A stretch of 39,285 nucleotides of DNA, from the NCBI GenBank assembly GCA_937916565.1, contig CALFSR010000063.1, forward strand, positions 1-39,285, read 5' to 3'. The notes under the pieces were generated by a model. The model was not told the origin of the DNA, ran no database searches, and was given only the letters and a program-made list of their open reading frames with translations. The DNA is from an uncultured Bacillota bacterium (GTDB lineage Bacteria; Bacillota; Limnochordia; Limnochordales; ZCTH02-B6). Numbering within the stretch: the stretch's first letter is position 1; each line of letters starts with the position of its first letter. Below, piece after piece: positions 9,001 to 14,854 of this stretch. Position numbers and translations under genes: made by a program.

Positions 9001-11135
9001 GCCTCATCTCCACCCCGGCCGGAAACGTCTCCATTACCGCCAACGGCGACATCACGCAGTCGGAGACGATGCCGCTGGCCATTTTGGCAAAGCGCGTCGA
9101 CCTGCACTCAACGGGCGGCGGCATCAACCTGATGATCAACGCCGGCCAGGACACCTCCTCCGGCCTCAACGCGAGCGCCTTCGGGAATATCCACATCAAG
9201 CAGGCCGTCGGCGATCTGCGCCTCTACCGGGTGGAGTCTTTCGGCGGCGACGTGTATCTGGAAGTTGCCGGCGGCTCCATGATCGACGCCAACACGGTGG
9301 AGCAGCGGGACGAGCGGACCATCGAAGAGCTGGAGCTGCTCTGGGATGAGCTGCTTCTCGTAGGCGAGAGCGCGGAGCAGAGCGCCCGGGCAACCATCGA
9401 GGCGTACGCCAACCTCAAGCGGGCCGAGTACATGCACTACTGGGGCTTGCGGGGCGTGCGTCCCGTGCTGGACGAGAAGGGTGACATCACCGGCTATACC
9501 GCCAACCCCTACGACCCCGAGGCGGCCGGCGAGGAGCTCCGGCGGCTGCATGCCCTGTACGGCGGCACCGAGTACGACCCGGCATGGACGTACCAGGTGA
9601 GCGACGAGGAGCGGGCGCAGCTGACCCAGGGCCACGCCTGGACCAAGGATGAGCTCGGCAGCAGCCTGAGCCGGGGCATCCTCTTTAAGGAAACCGGGAG
9701 CACCGAAACGGTCATCCGCCAGCCCAACGTGGTCGGCCGCAACGTCGCGTTGGTGGCCAAGGACGGCAAGGTCGGCTCCGACGACAGCCCGATCGTGATC
9801 GATGGCAATGATCCCGACTTCCTCAAGAACAACGAGGCGGCCCGCATCGCCCTGGCCGCGGCGGAAGCCGACGACGTGATCGTGGACAACGAAACGCACC
9901 AGATCACGGTGCAGCAGCGGCGGGCCATCAACGTCGACGTCCGGGGCGCCTTGACGGTGCGGGCCGGCAGCGCGGCCTACATCAGCTCCCGTTCGCCGCT
10001 GTACCTGGACGAGGTGGAGTCGCGCCTCGGATCCGTCCGGGTCAAGGGGACCGAAGGTCTTTACGGCGTCGACGTCCACGACGGGACCCACGTCAACGTC
10101 CGCGGCTACCAGGCGGTCCTCGAAGGCGGCAACGGCCCCGTCGGCACCGAGGACAATCCCATCAACATGGTGCTGGTCGGCGAAGGGGTGACGGCCAGGG
10201 CCAACGGCGACATCCACCTCTCGACCCTGATCGTGGATCTCAACGTTGTCGAGATGTTCAGCCGGGGTCTGATCTCCCTCACCTCGGGCGGCGGCATCTT
10301 TGACGCCCGGGGCGACCGGCCCATGGCCATCGAGGGGACCGGCATCCGGCTCCAGGCGGAAGGAGACATCGGCACCAAGGACAACCCGCTGGTCATCCGC
10401 CTGACGGGCAGCGGGCGCCTGGAGGCCGAGGCCGGGAACGTGTGGATCTCCTCTCCCGCGCCGCTGGCCGTGGGAGATGCTTCGGCGGTGCCCGTGGGGG
10501 CGGTGCCGGGCACCGTGCACTTGCGCACGCCGGGCGACTTGACCGTGCATGGGCTCGTCCTAGGAAACCAGGTGGTCCTCGAGGGCGGCGCCGTCCTGCA
10601 GTCCGCCGCCGGCGGCATCACCGCCCGGAGTCTTGCGGTCATCGCCGCGAGGGGCATCGACCTGCGGGGCGAAAATGCCGTGGAGCAGCTTGCCGTCGCC
10701 AACGCCGCGGCCGCTCCGGTCTGGTTCAAGAACGCCGGGCCCAACCTGGCGGTCGTCTCCCTCATGCAAGCGGACGGCGGTTTCGTCTGGATCGAAACCT
10801 TGGGCGACCTCGACTACGAAGGCGACGACCCACGGTACGCGATCCTGCTGGGCGAGGACGGGACGACGGTGCTCACCACGACGCTGGTGGCCCCGGGCCC
10901 CAGGTACACGGTTCAGAGCCCGGTGGCTTTCAATCCGGTTCAGCAGCGTTACGCCGGGCCTGGCGCGGCGCCGTCCCTTTCCGCCATGGGCTCGTCCGCC
11001 GGGGACCCGGACGGCGAAGACGAGGAAGACGGCGAGGGTGAGGATGACGAGGCCGAGGATGGCCCGGCGGGCGAACGGGCCGAGCCCAGCGGGACTCGAA
11101 ACGGCGGCGATGACGGGGAGGGCGAGATCGCATGA
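3..11135 (+). CDS. Giant filamentous adhesin (TpsA-type exoprotein), 5'-partial
   Basis: The frame is open to the left edge, so the true start, signal peptide and TPS secretion domain lie outside the window. Residues are numbered from the ATG at base 6 (3,709 codons). The first ~1,330 residues carry about twenty repeats of roughly 50-60 residues, each marked by an N-x-T-x-A core (VDNTTEAAV, LGNETTARV, VGNTTRATL) followed by beta-strand-like text. This resembles the LktA/FhaB-type filamentous adhesins, whose beta-helix shaft is secreted across the outer membrane by a TpsB partner. Degenerate repeats continue to ~2200. Two less repetitive, helix-rich stretches occur at ~2292-2340 and ~3094-3240. 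I noticed only four cysteines, in two close pairs (C190/C195, C2853/C2861). The C-terminus (~3661-3709) is very acidic and Gly-rich. The stop overlaps the next start as ATGA. The shaft and secretion route are inferred from family; the binding target is unknown. Confidence 0.88.
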   Translation: MMLRALAGGDQVAAGVGGAYNGPGDADLALTVAGSVSINLNRNTVRAAMDGAAQTGGQAELTAYNRLRIQAGAGSLVAGGQAGFGAAVSYNEVDNTTEAAVRGSTLTGLAGLRVRAVAGTRVATGGGMGAFVTDQNGRSYAGAFLITPVTGTTSAVVEDSIVAGATGSVTVEATDAGNDAELDAVIDAKDCTGPDCPEEEPFDFTAAQVRDGATAPDGATSIVAVAGVLQGGTSNLGTSFTYSEIAHTVTASITNSGISTGGDVLVQATSQADIFSLSAGVGVAAGPRAQLSGAGSVTVNKIRTTTSAVIRSGAGNAAAGDVGTQDPGATDTGEGHIAAGAVTVSAVDKAKGWTLAGQVNVSTGGFAAGLAVAHQDAAKETTAAVWDVDVAAAGAMTVAARSETELSTFAAAAAVAEGNAVAGSSASAVVGNKTAAQVGSGTGKTAAAAALSVQAADASSSLAAAGQVDVSWGGAAAGAAVAVHLLGNETTARVEGVTVNVGQGALEVDAANTSALKTVAVAGDFAPGAAGAGSVAWAEIANTTAAMVAGEPGGSTPSVTAGSISIKAEDVSAIDTLAGQAAVSWSGSASGGAAVSYNKIGNRTHAAAYGVSVTVPGGAASIHAANRSQLRALGASGGFGSWAVGFAVAIARVDNETLADVAAGTWQVGRLDAAADDESGVDAGAFQAQAATGAGTVGGAVAYANVGNTTRATLLDADVTAREKVSVAASSKSSLNVTGAGLGVAAKGVLAGSGASSTVANTTEAIAGRQGGDFWVRPDTDSPGSYPEVEIAASDESSVRTHAGEFAGGFGAAGLGAGVSVNRIGSTVRAHLAGTGNGAVRAASLLVRAVSVQAIETIAAGAGAGANAGLAGSSATNFIDNNTESLIDGGARVVAENDVGVTAESHDVITNVAGAAGVGLSGAGAGLSISVNQIEGRTLAAVRGEGTSVTALAKGGSGLKVATGRLREEIDLKSLVDWDSFDPASDWRPPVRDLLETEQVRGVAVNASSTHSIQAFTVNAGVAAGAGVAGNTTTNIVGGATRALVADGARVNPAGNQAAAGGEQAVSVKASDHAYAHSLVGALGAGGSAGAGVAVLVNAFSRDVEAAVSGSQDVQGKKAVVVDARSTQGVSAVAAGAGLSGAGGGAGTVNVATFTGTTAAHIDGSMVAAGDVAVDAGQANRLFYATPSVALGLGGTAAAAVSTGVMTGGTRAYVTGSTLGATGNVSVNAASRSEMDNLSIGAAGSPSGSFAGNVVVNVIARTTEAYAESSTVASGDARASSASVTASDDVDVTGKGGAFELGTVGVGATAVVTSIRNDTSARLDDAAVYTSGDVQVDAQASRSVDALGAGGTLALDTAIGGVAVVTLIGQHISPDDTGAAGALEELTAGGGGTLGLVEQAGTGERIGAGQGDAGHGFGINDDERSSVNEAAKATVAAHITGDGRPSGTSAVIASGTVVEAGGSLNVRADESVRVSAVAGEGAAAGVSLGGAVNVARATLNAAALVDGDARLAAGSVAIGASTTGAGSGPWAVDVKSYQGGLGAVTLGAAVADAAVSSNATVQVGAGAMVAATEYGVFLSADDTVDVNAHAEGYMGGAAVAGLVSAAAGKTGTTAAAIGGTGAGDAATSVASGQDGLQMMVQRSGNVASLAQAGAGGVVGTVAAAFAASEDAGAAQAVIGHNVTVDSGAAAVQLQALAMPQVEAASRGYGGAVFGQVGASEARATAKPQVQAAIGSGGSVKARQLTLMAYAGTPGTEPMASSGAEAVGLGLAGAAVDAATSTASTDVTVEAGLGSSLDIAGDVAILASYTGAARANASGVTAGLLAALGFNTARTEHTSRVAVIVSDAVSGTVGGTLDVNAVGRSDSLANASSGSGGLLTGASAKSDTDTGASTRLEIGSIGGLTAGRISLMASHTTTFNSLVDSVKASALGKSGAHADNRVASVVETVVRDNARLSAKAIDARAYNESAKMLDSGFNADAGSGGVADDSAVSSETAIDHQTRVAVGSGAAIAVTGADRTANTADFSAMNKITALDRTRLDAGGAVEIAKAESIIDVTRSLAEVNVASNAALDASGNLRIAAGGDILVSTSANAKTYGLASSAAGASRSSINAANTVRIGGGARLTAGGDIHVYAAQDVDGNDSDVQAVARTDLYNKTAIPIKTDPQADATVNYSYGIEIAPGAAVKAVGDVSLLAKNGAIVADGKGEGKDLYRELAEEVADAFAKLIGAGDISLSIHGGRSVKTGASSVTVDGTVRAGSNNQQKLVFRADGSLEAKTDGIDYVIRRENLVTGMKERLQELYNLRMAYHDDTTARLAYEAEINLILRELKAMGYTVVLVDEETGRWEVSDYVIPELEVDFIVVSDTYARGGDIRVTADHLGGSGALQAPNDAAIIIENKSPMFVRVSSLTVEDRGGHVYYNGVSVSSAAQVSALNVAGGAPVDLALEAQGTSADRPKIQIVNSYLPPSDVGAPAPDIEITGDVRNNAAGGLVHIDAGRGSVKIQGDGGKAPSVSAERVEILAGGSIVQAYVDGFSFIGGDPKLKWQGVTQDSNDVRNSDGSLIAAEDIVLMARYLVLNGTIQSGKPDWALRLDASLATLAQAYTFMWQNLGKPPISGMADLAPWVLQKSDDGSWVAYFNPETQQIILDSVQVRGGYVELLGEILNTNVWNAGSAANGRILVMDGFGTITVQSDLPYDLVVNTLDTGNINGMVRITDLGKRNEDGTPLTTVYRRESGVVVVEEWWANELSGRTVTSSPRSGVYNPAAGKRYVWTTGRDFTETWVGVIESTSVFFDLIPTGTDEYDIWMEAAVGQERPMPDGEYVTTAPGLPNYHYKSERHETTSREFVGRDETVTCNFSLFGACVGSKTKTIRDTYRQGVTEVYTHALRADYPVDIQFIGHDADPNALFIQVTNKGNIILNGRIEHLGAGRVELSSTDGTIVQGSDLAMVRSGGHMSFTAPGGVGTETDPVHVDTPGSGYLMVLSAGGGAHLANPTSAIRIGLISTPAGNVSITANGDITQSETMPLAILAKRVDLHSTGGGINLMINAGQDTSSGLNASAFGNIHIKQAVGDLRLYRVESFGGDVYLEVAGGSMIDANTVEQRDERTIEELELLWDELLLVGESAEQSARATIEAYANLKRAEYMHYWGLRGVRPVLDEKGDITGYTANPYDPEAAGEELRRLHALYGGTEYDPAWTYQVSDEERAQLTQGHAWTKDELGSSLSRGILFKETGSTETVIRQPNVVGRNVALVAKDGKVGSDDSPIVIDGNDPDFLKNNEAARIALAAAEADDVIVDNETHQITVQQRRAINVDVRGALTVRAGSAAYISSRSPLYLDEVESRLGSVRVKGTEGLYGVDVHDGTHVNVRGYQAVLEGGNGPVGTEDNPINMVLVGEGVTARANGDIHLSTLIVDLNVVEMFSRGLISLTSGGGIFDARGDRPMAIEGTGIRLQAEGDIGTKDNPLVIRLTGSGRLEAEAGNVWISSPAPLAVGDASAVPVGAVPGTVHLRTPGDLTVHGLVLGNQVVLEGGAVLQSAAGGITARSLAVIAARGIDLRGENAVEQLAVANAAAAPVWFKNAGPNLAVVSLMQADGGFVWIETLGDLDYEGDDPRYAILLGEDGTTVLTTTLVAPGPRYTVQSPVAFNPVQQRYAGPGAAPSLSAMGSSAGDPDGEDEEDGEGEDDEAEDGPAGERAEPSGTRNGGDDGEGEIA

Positions 11136-12673
11136 CGCTTACGCTCCGTGGCCGGATTGCCGCCGTCGCCGTTGGATGCCTCCTATGGCTGGCCGCAGCG
11201 CTGGCTGTGTCCGCTCGTGCGGGCGCTGCGGATGATGGGGGCGTCGCCGCCCAGCAGGAGCATGTGATCCTGAGGCTGGAGGTGAGCCCTTCGGCGATCT
11301 TGTCGGATAACGAGATCGCCGTCATCCGGAACAAGTACGAGGGGACGCCGGTTTCCGTCGAGCGGCTGCAGGCGCTCCTGGCCGAGTTTGACGCCTTGTA
11401 TGCCGGCAAAGGTTACCTCGCCGTGGCGACCCTTCCCGAGCAGACGCTGGAAGGGGGCGTTCTCCGCGTCGAACTCGTCGAGGCTCGCGTCGGGCGGATT
11501 CTTCTGGAGGGAAACCAGTCGACGCGGGACGATTACGTCCTCTCCCGGCTCGGCGTCGGCCCGGGCGACCTGGTGCATTTGGGGCGCCTGGATGAGGCCA
11601 TCAGCTACTTCAACCGGACGAACGACGTAAGGCTGCACGCGCAGCTCTCCCCGGGCGCGGAGCCGGGCACCTCCGATGTCCTGATACTGGTCCACGAGCC
11701 GGCTGTCCGGGATCAGTGGCAGTTGCACCTTCACCCGCCCGGCGCGACGCAGAAGCACTGGAGCGGCTCCGTGACGTGGCACAGCAACAGCTTCACCGGC
11801 CGCCGGGACGTCTTGAGCGCGACCGCGGTGCACGGCTCCGGGACGTGGGCCGGTACCCTCAGCTACAGCGTCCCTCTCAGCCTCGAAGGCCTGCGCCTGG
11901 GGCTTGTGAACCACACGAGTTCCGGGGATGTGCTTAATCCCGACGGGAGCCCGACGCCCTTTCAACGGCGCGTCAGCCAGGCTGCAGTTAGCCTTAGCCA
12001 GCCGTGGCCGCTCACGGAGACCGTCACGACCATCGCGAGCATCGAGTGGCAGGCGCGGCGGACGGACGTGCTCGTGGCCGGCCATCCGCAGACCAGCGTG
12101 TCGGTGCGCAGCTTGACGGCCGGCTATACCGTGCAGTCGCAGCGGGCGGACCGGACGTGGGCGCTCCACCACGCGCTGCGGGGCGGCGTGTGGCGGTCGT
12201 CGTCGGGCGGGGTGGACCACGATCCGGTTTATTACCACAAGTACAACATGAGCGGCCAGGCGGTGGGGCCGGCGCCGGGCGCCGGGCGGTGGGCCGTGCG
12301 CGGGACGCTGCAGTACGCCTTTGACAAGTCCCTGCAGGAGGACGAGCGGTTTGCCCTGGGAGGCGTGCACACGGTGCGGGGAATCCGGGAGGGTGCCGTC
12401 CACGATCAGCGGGGCTACGCCGCGACGGTGGAGTACCGGTACGCATTGAATGAAAAGCTGGAGATCGCGGGTTTCCTGGACCACGGCCGCGCCTGGCCGG
12501 TCGCGGCACCGGGGGAGGAGGCGCCCGGGCAGTCCTTCACTTCGATCGGCCTCGGCCTGGACTGGCGGCCGGTGCCGAATGCGCTGGTCAGCGTCGTCAT
12601 CGGCGTGCCCTTGGGCAGCGTCAACGACCAGGTCCGGGAACCGCTGCACGCCCAGGTGCGCATCGCCTTCTGA
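11132..12673 (+). CDS. TpsB outer-membrane transporter (ShlB/FhaC/HecB family)
   Basis: Outer-membrane partner that exports the upstream adhesin in two-partner secretion. At 513 aa it is slightly shorter than typical TpsB proteins. Residues 1-31 look like a Sec signal peptide (basic MTLTLRGR, hydrophobic core, ARAGA cleavage region). Residues ~46-190 contain two POTRA-like modules: GKGYLAVATLPEQ and then VLRVELVEARVGRILLEGN are typical of the ShlB POTRA region. The rest reads as a 16-strand type beta-barrel. The conserved loop-6 signature appears as LGGVHTVRGI near residues 410-418, with VRGI where VRGY/F is usual. The protein ends in Phe (VRIAF), as outer-membrane barrels do. Its ATG overlaps the adhesin stop by 4 bases, which implies translational coupling and a dedicated pair. 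The presence of this gene is the main evidence for an outer membrane. Confidence 0.93.
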   Translation: MTLTLRGRIAAVAVGCLLWLAAALAVSARAGAADDGGVAAQQEHVILRLEVSPSAILSDNEIAVIRNKYEGTPVSVERLQALLAEFDALYAGKGYLAVATLPEQTLEGGVLRVELVEARVGRILLEGNQSTRDDYVLSRLGVGPGDLVHLGRLDEAISYFNRTNDVRLHAQLSPGAEPGTSDVLILVHEPAVRDQWQLHLHPPGATQKHWSGSVTWHSNSFTGRRDVLSATAVHGSGTWAGTLSYSVPLSLEGLRLGLVNHTSSGDVLNPDGSPTPFQRRVSQAAVSLSQPWPLTETVTTIASIEWQARRTDVLVAGHPQTSVSVRSLTAGYTVQSQRADRTWALHHALRGGVWRSSSGGVDHDPVYYHKYNMSGQAVGPAPGAGRWAVRGTLQYAFDKSLQEDERFALGGVHTVRGIREGAVHDQRGYAATVEYRYALNEKLEIAGFLDHGRAWPVAAPGEEAPGQSFTSIGLGLDWRPVPNALVSVVIGVPLGSVNDQVREPLHAQVRIAF

Positions 12674-12844
12674 TCGCTCCTGCCCACTTATGCCCACTCC
12701 TGCCGGATTCTGACCGCCTATGACTGGGCTGGTCGCCCGGGCGTGAACCAAACCGCCGGCCGGCTCGTCTACGGCTAACGACGGAGCGATTCCTGGCAGG
12801 CCTTCTCAAGGCCCAACATGCGCCCTGGAGGAAGCGGGACGGGA

Positions 12845-13651
12845 GTGGAGCGATTGAAGGGCAGAACTTGGATCATCGCGGCCGCCGTGGCCGTTGTCGC
12901 GATGGCAGCTATCGGGGTTTCGGGCATGCTGGGCGGGGAAACGTCCAGCCCGCCGTCGGTGCAGCAGCCTGCAGCGCCGCAAGGAACGGCGTCTTTGCCG
13001 CAGGCGCCCGTGGGCACCGCACAGACCGCGGCGGGCAGTCCGCAGGCGGGCACGGGATCACCGGCGGGTGCGGGTTTCTCCGCCGCCGCGCAAGACGTCG
13101 AGGGCGCGTACCGCTTGGTTCTGGTTCCCGAAGAGAGCGAGGCCCTCTACCGGGTGCGGGAGCAGCTGGCCGGCATCTCTTTTCCGATTGACGCCGTGGG
13201 GCGGACCCGGCAGGTGTCGGGTGCCGTCGTGTTTGACGCCCAAGGCCGTGTCGTCCCCGAGCTCTCCGTGGTGCGGGTGAACGTCAACTCGCTGCGCAGC
13301 GACGAGTCGCGGCGGGACAACTACGTCCGGCAAAATACCTTGCAGACGTCCCGCTACCCCGAGGCGGCGCTCGTCCCGGTGGAGGTGCAGGGCCTTACGT
13401 TCCCGCTGCCCGAGTCGGGCAGCACGCAGGTCACCATCACCGGGGACATGACCATCCGCAACGTGACCCGGCGAATCGTGTGGACGGGCACGGCGCACTT
13501 CGAGCCGGGAGGGCTGCGCATTGAGGCCGGCACGAGCTTCACGTTTTCGGAATTCAACCTTCAGCAGCCCCGTGCCGCCATGGTGCTGAGCGTGGCCGAC
13601 ACCATTCGCCTGGAGGTCAACGCCCGGCTCGTGCTGCAGAACGCAGGTTGA
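12845..13651 (+). CDS. YceI-family protein, membrane-anchored paralogue
   Basis: YceI proteins are extracytoplasmic lipocalin-like beta-barrels that can hold a long isoprenoid lipid; some are stress-induced. Here an N-terminal hydrophobic segment (WIIAAAVAVVAMAAIG) is followed by a ~60-residue Ala/Pro/Gly/Gln-rich linker and then the YceI domain (ALYRVREQL to the end). Typical elements are GDMTIRNVTRRIVW, the FNLQQPR segment and a closing strand IRLEVNARLVLQ. I chose the GTG at 12845 because GGAGGAAG lies about 10 bases upstream. An ATG at 12818 is in frame but lacks a ribosome site. The segment may be a signal anchor or an uncleaved signal peptide. The gene lies 171 bases after tpsB and before a close paralogue, so it may share the envelope locus. 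Ligand unknown. Confidence 0.85.
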   Translation: MERLKGRTWIIAAAVAVVAMAAIGVSGMLGGETSSPPSVQQPAAPQGTASLPQAPVGTAQTAAGSPQAGTGSPAGAGFSAAAQDVEGAYRLVLVPEESEALYRVREQLAGISFPIDAVGRTRQVSGAVVFDAQGRVVPELSVVRVNVNSLRSDESRRDNYVRQNTLQTSRYPEAALVPVEVQGLTFPLPESGSTQVTITGDMTIRNVTRRIVWTGTAHFEPGGLRIEAGTSFTFSEFNLQQPRAAMVLSVADTIRLEVNARLVLQNAG

Positions 13652-13674
13652 ACCTGACATCGAAAGGCTAGTGA

Positions 13675-13805
13675 ACCGTTTTCCATCAGTTTCCGTCCAT
13701 AAAGGCGAAGCGCGCGTCTCGCGTTCACCGGGTCCGCGGGGGAGACGTTGGATGGCGGGCGGCGGTTTCACGGGCGCGGAGAGTGCGTAGGAGTTGGAAA
13801 ACGGT
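13675..13805. repeat. 11-bp inverted repeat spanning the gap between the two YceI genes
   Basis: ACCGTTTTCCA at 13675-13685 is exactly complementary to TGGAAAACGGT at 13795-13805, with 109 bases between. Both arms are intergenic. It could be a long-range RNA stem, a pair of protein sites or a recombination scar. No T-tract follows, so it is not an ordinary terminator. Confidence 0.6.
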
Positions 13806-13864
13806 GCCGGGAGACGAACCAGAACGGAGACGCAGGGAGAGGGACCAGATAGGGGTGAAGGAGC

Positions 13865-14488
13865 TTGCAGCAACGGATTGCGCGGCTTGTGGCGCTGGTG
13901 GTGGTGGCCGGTCTGAGCCTGTGGGCGGCTGGGCCTGCAGCTGCCGGTTATGAGTTCCACGTCGACGGTGCGAATAGCGAGGCCCGCTACCGGGTCCGGG
14001 AAGAATTGGTCGGCGTCGCGCTTCCGGGCGACGCGGTGGGGCGCACCAATTGGATTGCCGGGACCGCCGTGTTTGACGACGAAGGGCGGATCGTCCCGGA
14101 GCTCTCGGCCGTGCGGGTCAACATGGCCACGCTCCAGAGCGACCGGGAGCAGCGGGACAACTACGTCCGCTATACGACCCTTGAGGCGAGCCGCTGGCCG
14201 TACGCGGTGCTGGTACCCGTGGAAATCGCCGGCTTGCCGTGGCCGCTGCCGGAGGAAGGCTCCGTGCCGGTGACGGTCGTGGGTGATCTGACCATCCGGG
14301 ACGTTACGCAGCGTGTGGAGTGGACGGGCACCGCCAGCTTTGAGCCGGGAGCCATGCGCATTCAAGCCCGGACCCAGTTCACCTTTGCCCAGTTCAACCT
14401 GCAGCAGCCCCGGGTGCCGCTCGTTCTGAGCGTGGAGGACGTCATCCGCCTGGAAGCCGACATCCGCTTCCAGCTGGCGGAACAGTGA
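13865..14488 (+). CDS. YceI-family protein, secreted paralogue
   Basis: This 207-aa protein is a second YceI-type lipid-binding barrel. It has a short signal peptide (IARLVALVVVAGLSLWAAG, cleavage near AAA-G) and lacks the long linker of its upstream neighbour, so it is probably soluble in the periplasm. The domain aligns almost without gaps to the preceding gene: YRVREELVGVALPGDAVGR, FDDEGRIVPELSAVRVN, RDNYVR, GDLTIRDVTQRVEW, FNLQQPR. This indicates tandem duplication. The start is a TTG with AGGGGTG about 7 bases upstream; AAGGAG is also present but too close. Whether the copies differ in ligand or only in anchoring cannot be told from sequence. Confidence 0.87.
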   Translation: MQQRIARLVALVVVAGLSLWAAGPAAAGYEFHVDGANSEARYRVREELVGVALPGDAVGRTNWIAGTAVFDDEGRIVPELSAVRVNMATLQSDREQRDNYVRYTTLEASRWPYAVLVPVEIAGLPWPLPEEGSVPVTVVGDLTIRDVTQRVEWTGTASFEPGAMRIQARTQFTFAQFNLQQPRVPLVLSVEDVIRLEADIRFQLAEQ

Positions 14489-14500
14489 CCCGCCTGGGCT

Positions 14501-14524
14501 GCTCCCCGGCCGCGGCCGGGGAGC
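14501..14524 (+). terminator. Perfect GC hairpin after the second YceI gene
   Basis: GCTCCCCGGCCG (14501-14512) is followed directly by its exact complement (14513-14524), 13 bases after the stop codon. Downstream is CCTTTGCTTC, a weak T-tract. It is the first of four consecutive stem-loops. Confidence 0.65.
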
Positions 14525-14541
14525 CTTTGCTTCGCCTCCTC

Positions 14542-14614
14542 GCGGCTGCCTTGCAGCCGCCCTCCTCACGAAACCGGCGCCGTCCTGCCGCCCCTCGCGG
14601 CCGGGCGGCGCCGG
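14542..14614. other. Two further perfect stem-loops
   Basis: GCGGCTGC (14542-14549) pairs with GCAGCCGC (14553-14560) across the loop CTT. CCGGCGCCG (14574-14582) pairs with CGGCGCCGG (14606-14614) across a GC-rich loop. The second is followed by CTTTAC on the plus strand and TTTCG on the minus strand, so either may act as a backup terminator. No ORF is supported here. Confidence 0.5.
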
Positions 14615-14643
14615 CTTTACGAGACAGCTCTCCGTAAGTATAA

Positions 14644-14682
14644 GGAAAACGGACGGGGAGCTGATCTGCTCGACCCGTCCGT
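14644..14682 (-). terminator. Rho-independent terminator of the tRNA gene
   Basis: On the minus strand ACGGACGGG pairs with CCCGTCCGT (arms 14674-14682 and 14649-14657) and is followed by TTTTCC. It lies about 20 bases past the CCA end of the tRNA. Confidence 0.8.
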
Positions 14683-14700
14683 CTTCCGCAAGTTCGTTGC

Positions 14701-14775
14701 TGGTGGCCCCGGCAGGACTCGAACCTGCGCACGCGGTTTAGGAAACCGCCGCTCTATCCCCTGAGCTACGGGGCC
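14701..14775 (-). tRNA. tRNA-Arg (anticodon CCT)
   Basis: Read on the minus strand, all cloverleaf arms pair. The acceptor GGCCCCG pairs with CGGGGCC; the D stem is GCTC/GAGC; the anticodon stem is GCGGT/ACCGC. The loop TTCCTAA gives anticodon CCT, and the T stem is GCAGG/CCTGC with loop TTCGAGT. Discriminator A and the terminal CCA are encoded. The tRNA reads AGG codons. A promoter and a terminator flank it, so it is a single-gene transcription unit. Confidence 0.97.
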
Positions 14776-14824
14776 CTGGCCTGCAGGGCGCCGCGGTGGG
14801 CCGCGCTCGCCCTGCATCCCCTAT

Positions 14825-14854
14825 ACTATACCCCAGCGTTGCGCTTTAGGGCAA
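14825..14854 (-). promoter_or_regulatory. Promoter of the tRNA-Arg gene
   Basis: On the minus strand TTGCCC (14849-14854) and TATAGT (14825-14830) are separated by 18 bases, and TATAGT is about 50 bases before the tRNA 5' end. The -35 box overlaps the stop region of the upstream small gene on the same strand. Confidence 0.7.

Noticed and set aside
9108..10550. Long antisense open frames opposite the adhesin gene (also 3551-4606, 4065-5102 and 6303-7478, minus strand)
   Set aside because: They mirror the strong codon bias of GC-rich DNA, show Arg/Ala/Pro-rich low-complexity text and have no family motifs.
11183..12751. A 522-codon frame antisense to tpsB
   Set aside because: tpsB has clear signal peptide, POTRA and barrel features; the antisense product resembles no family.
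12674..12844. Terminator or promoter between tpsB and the first YceI gene
   Set aside because: Only short imperfect direct repeats (TGCCCACT) and a GCCGGCCGGC palindrome are present; neither function is supported.
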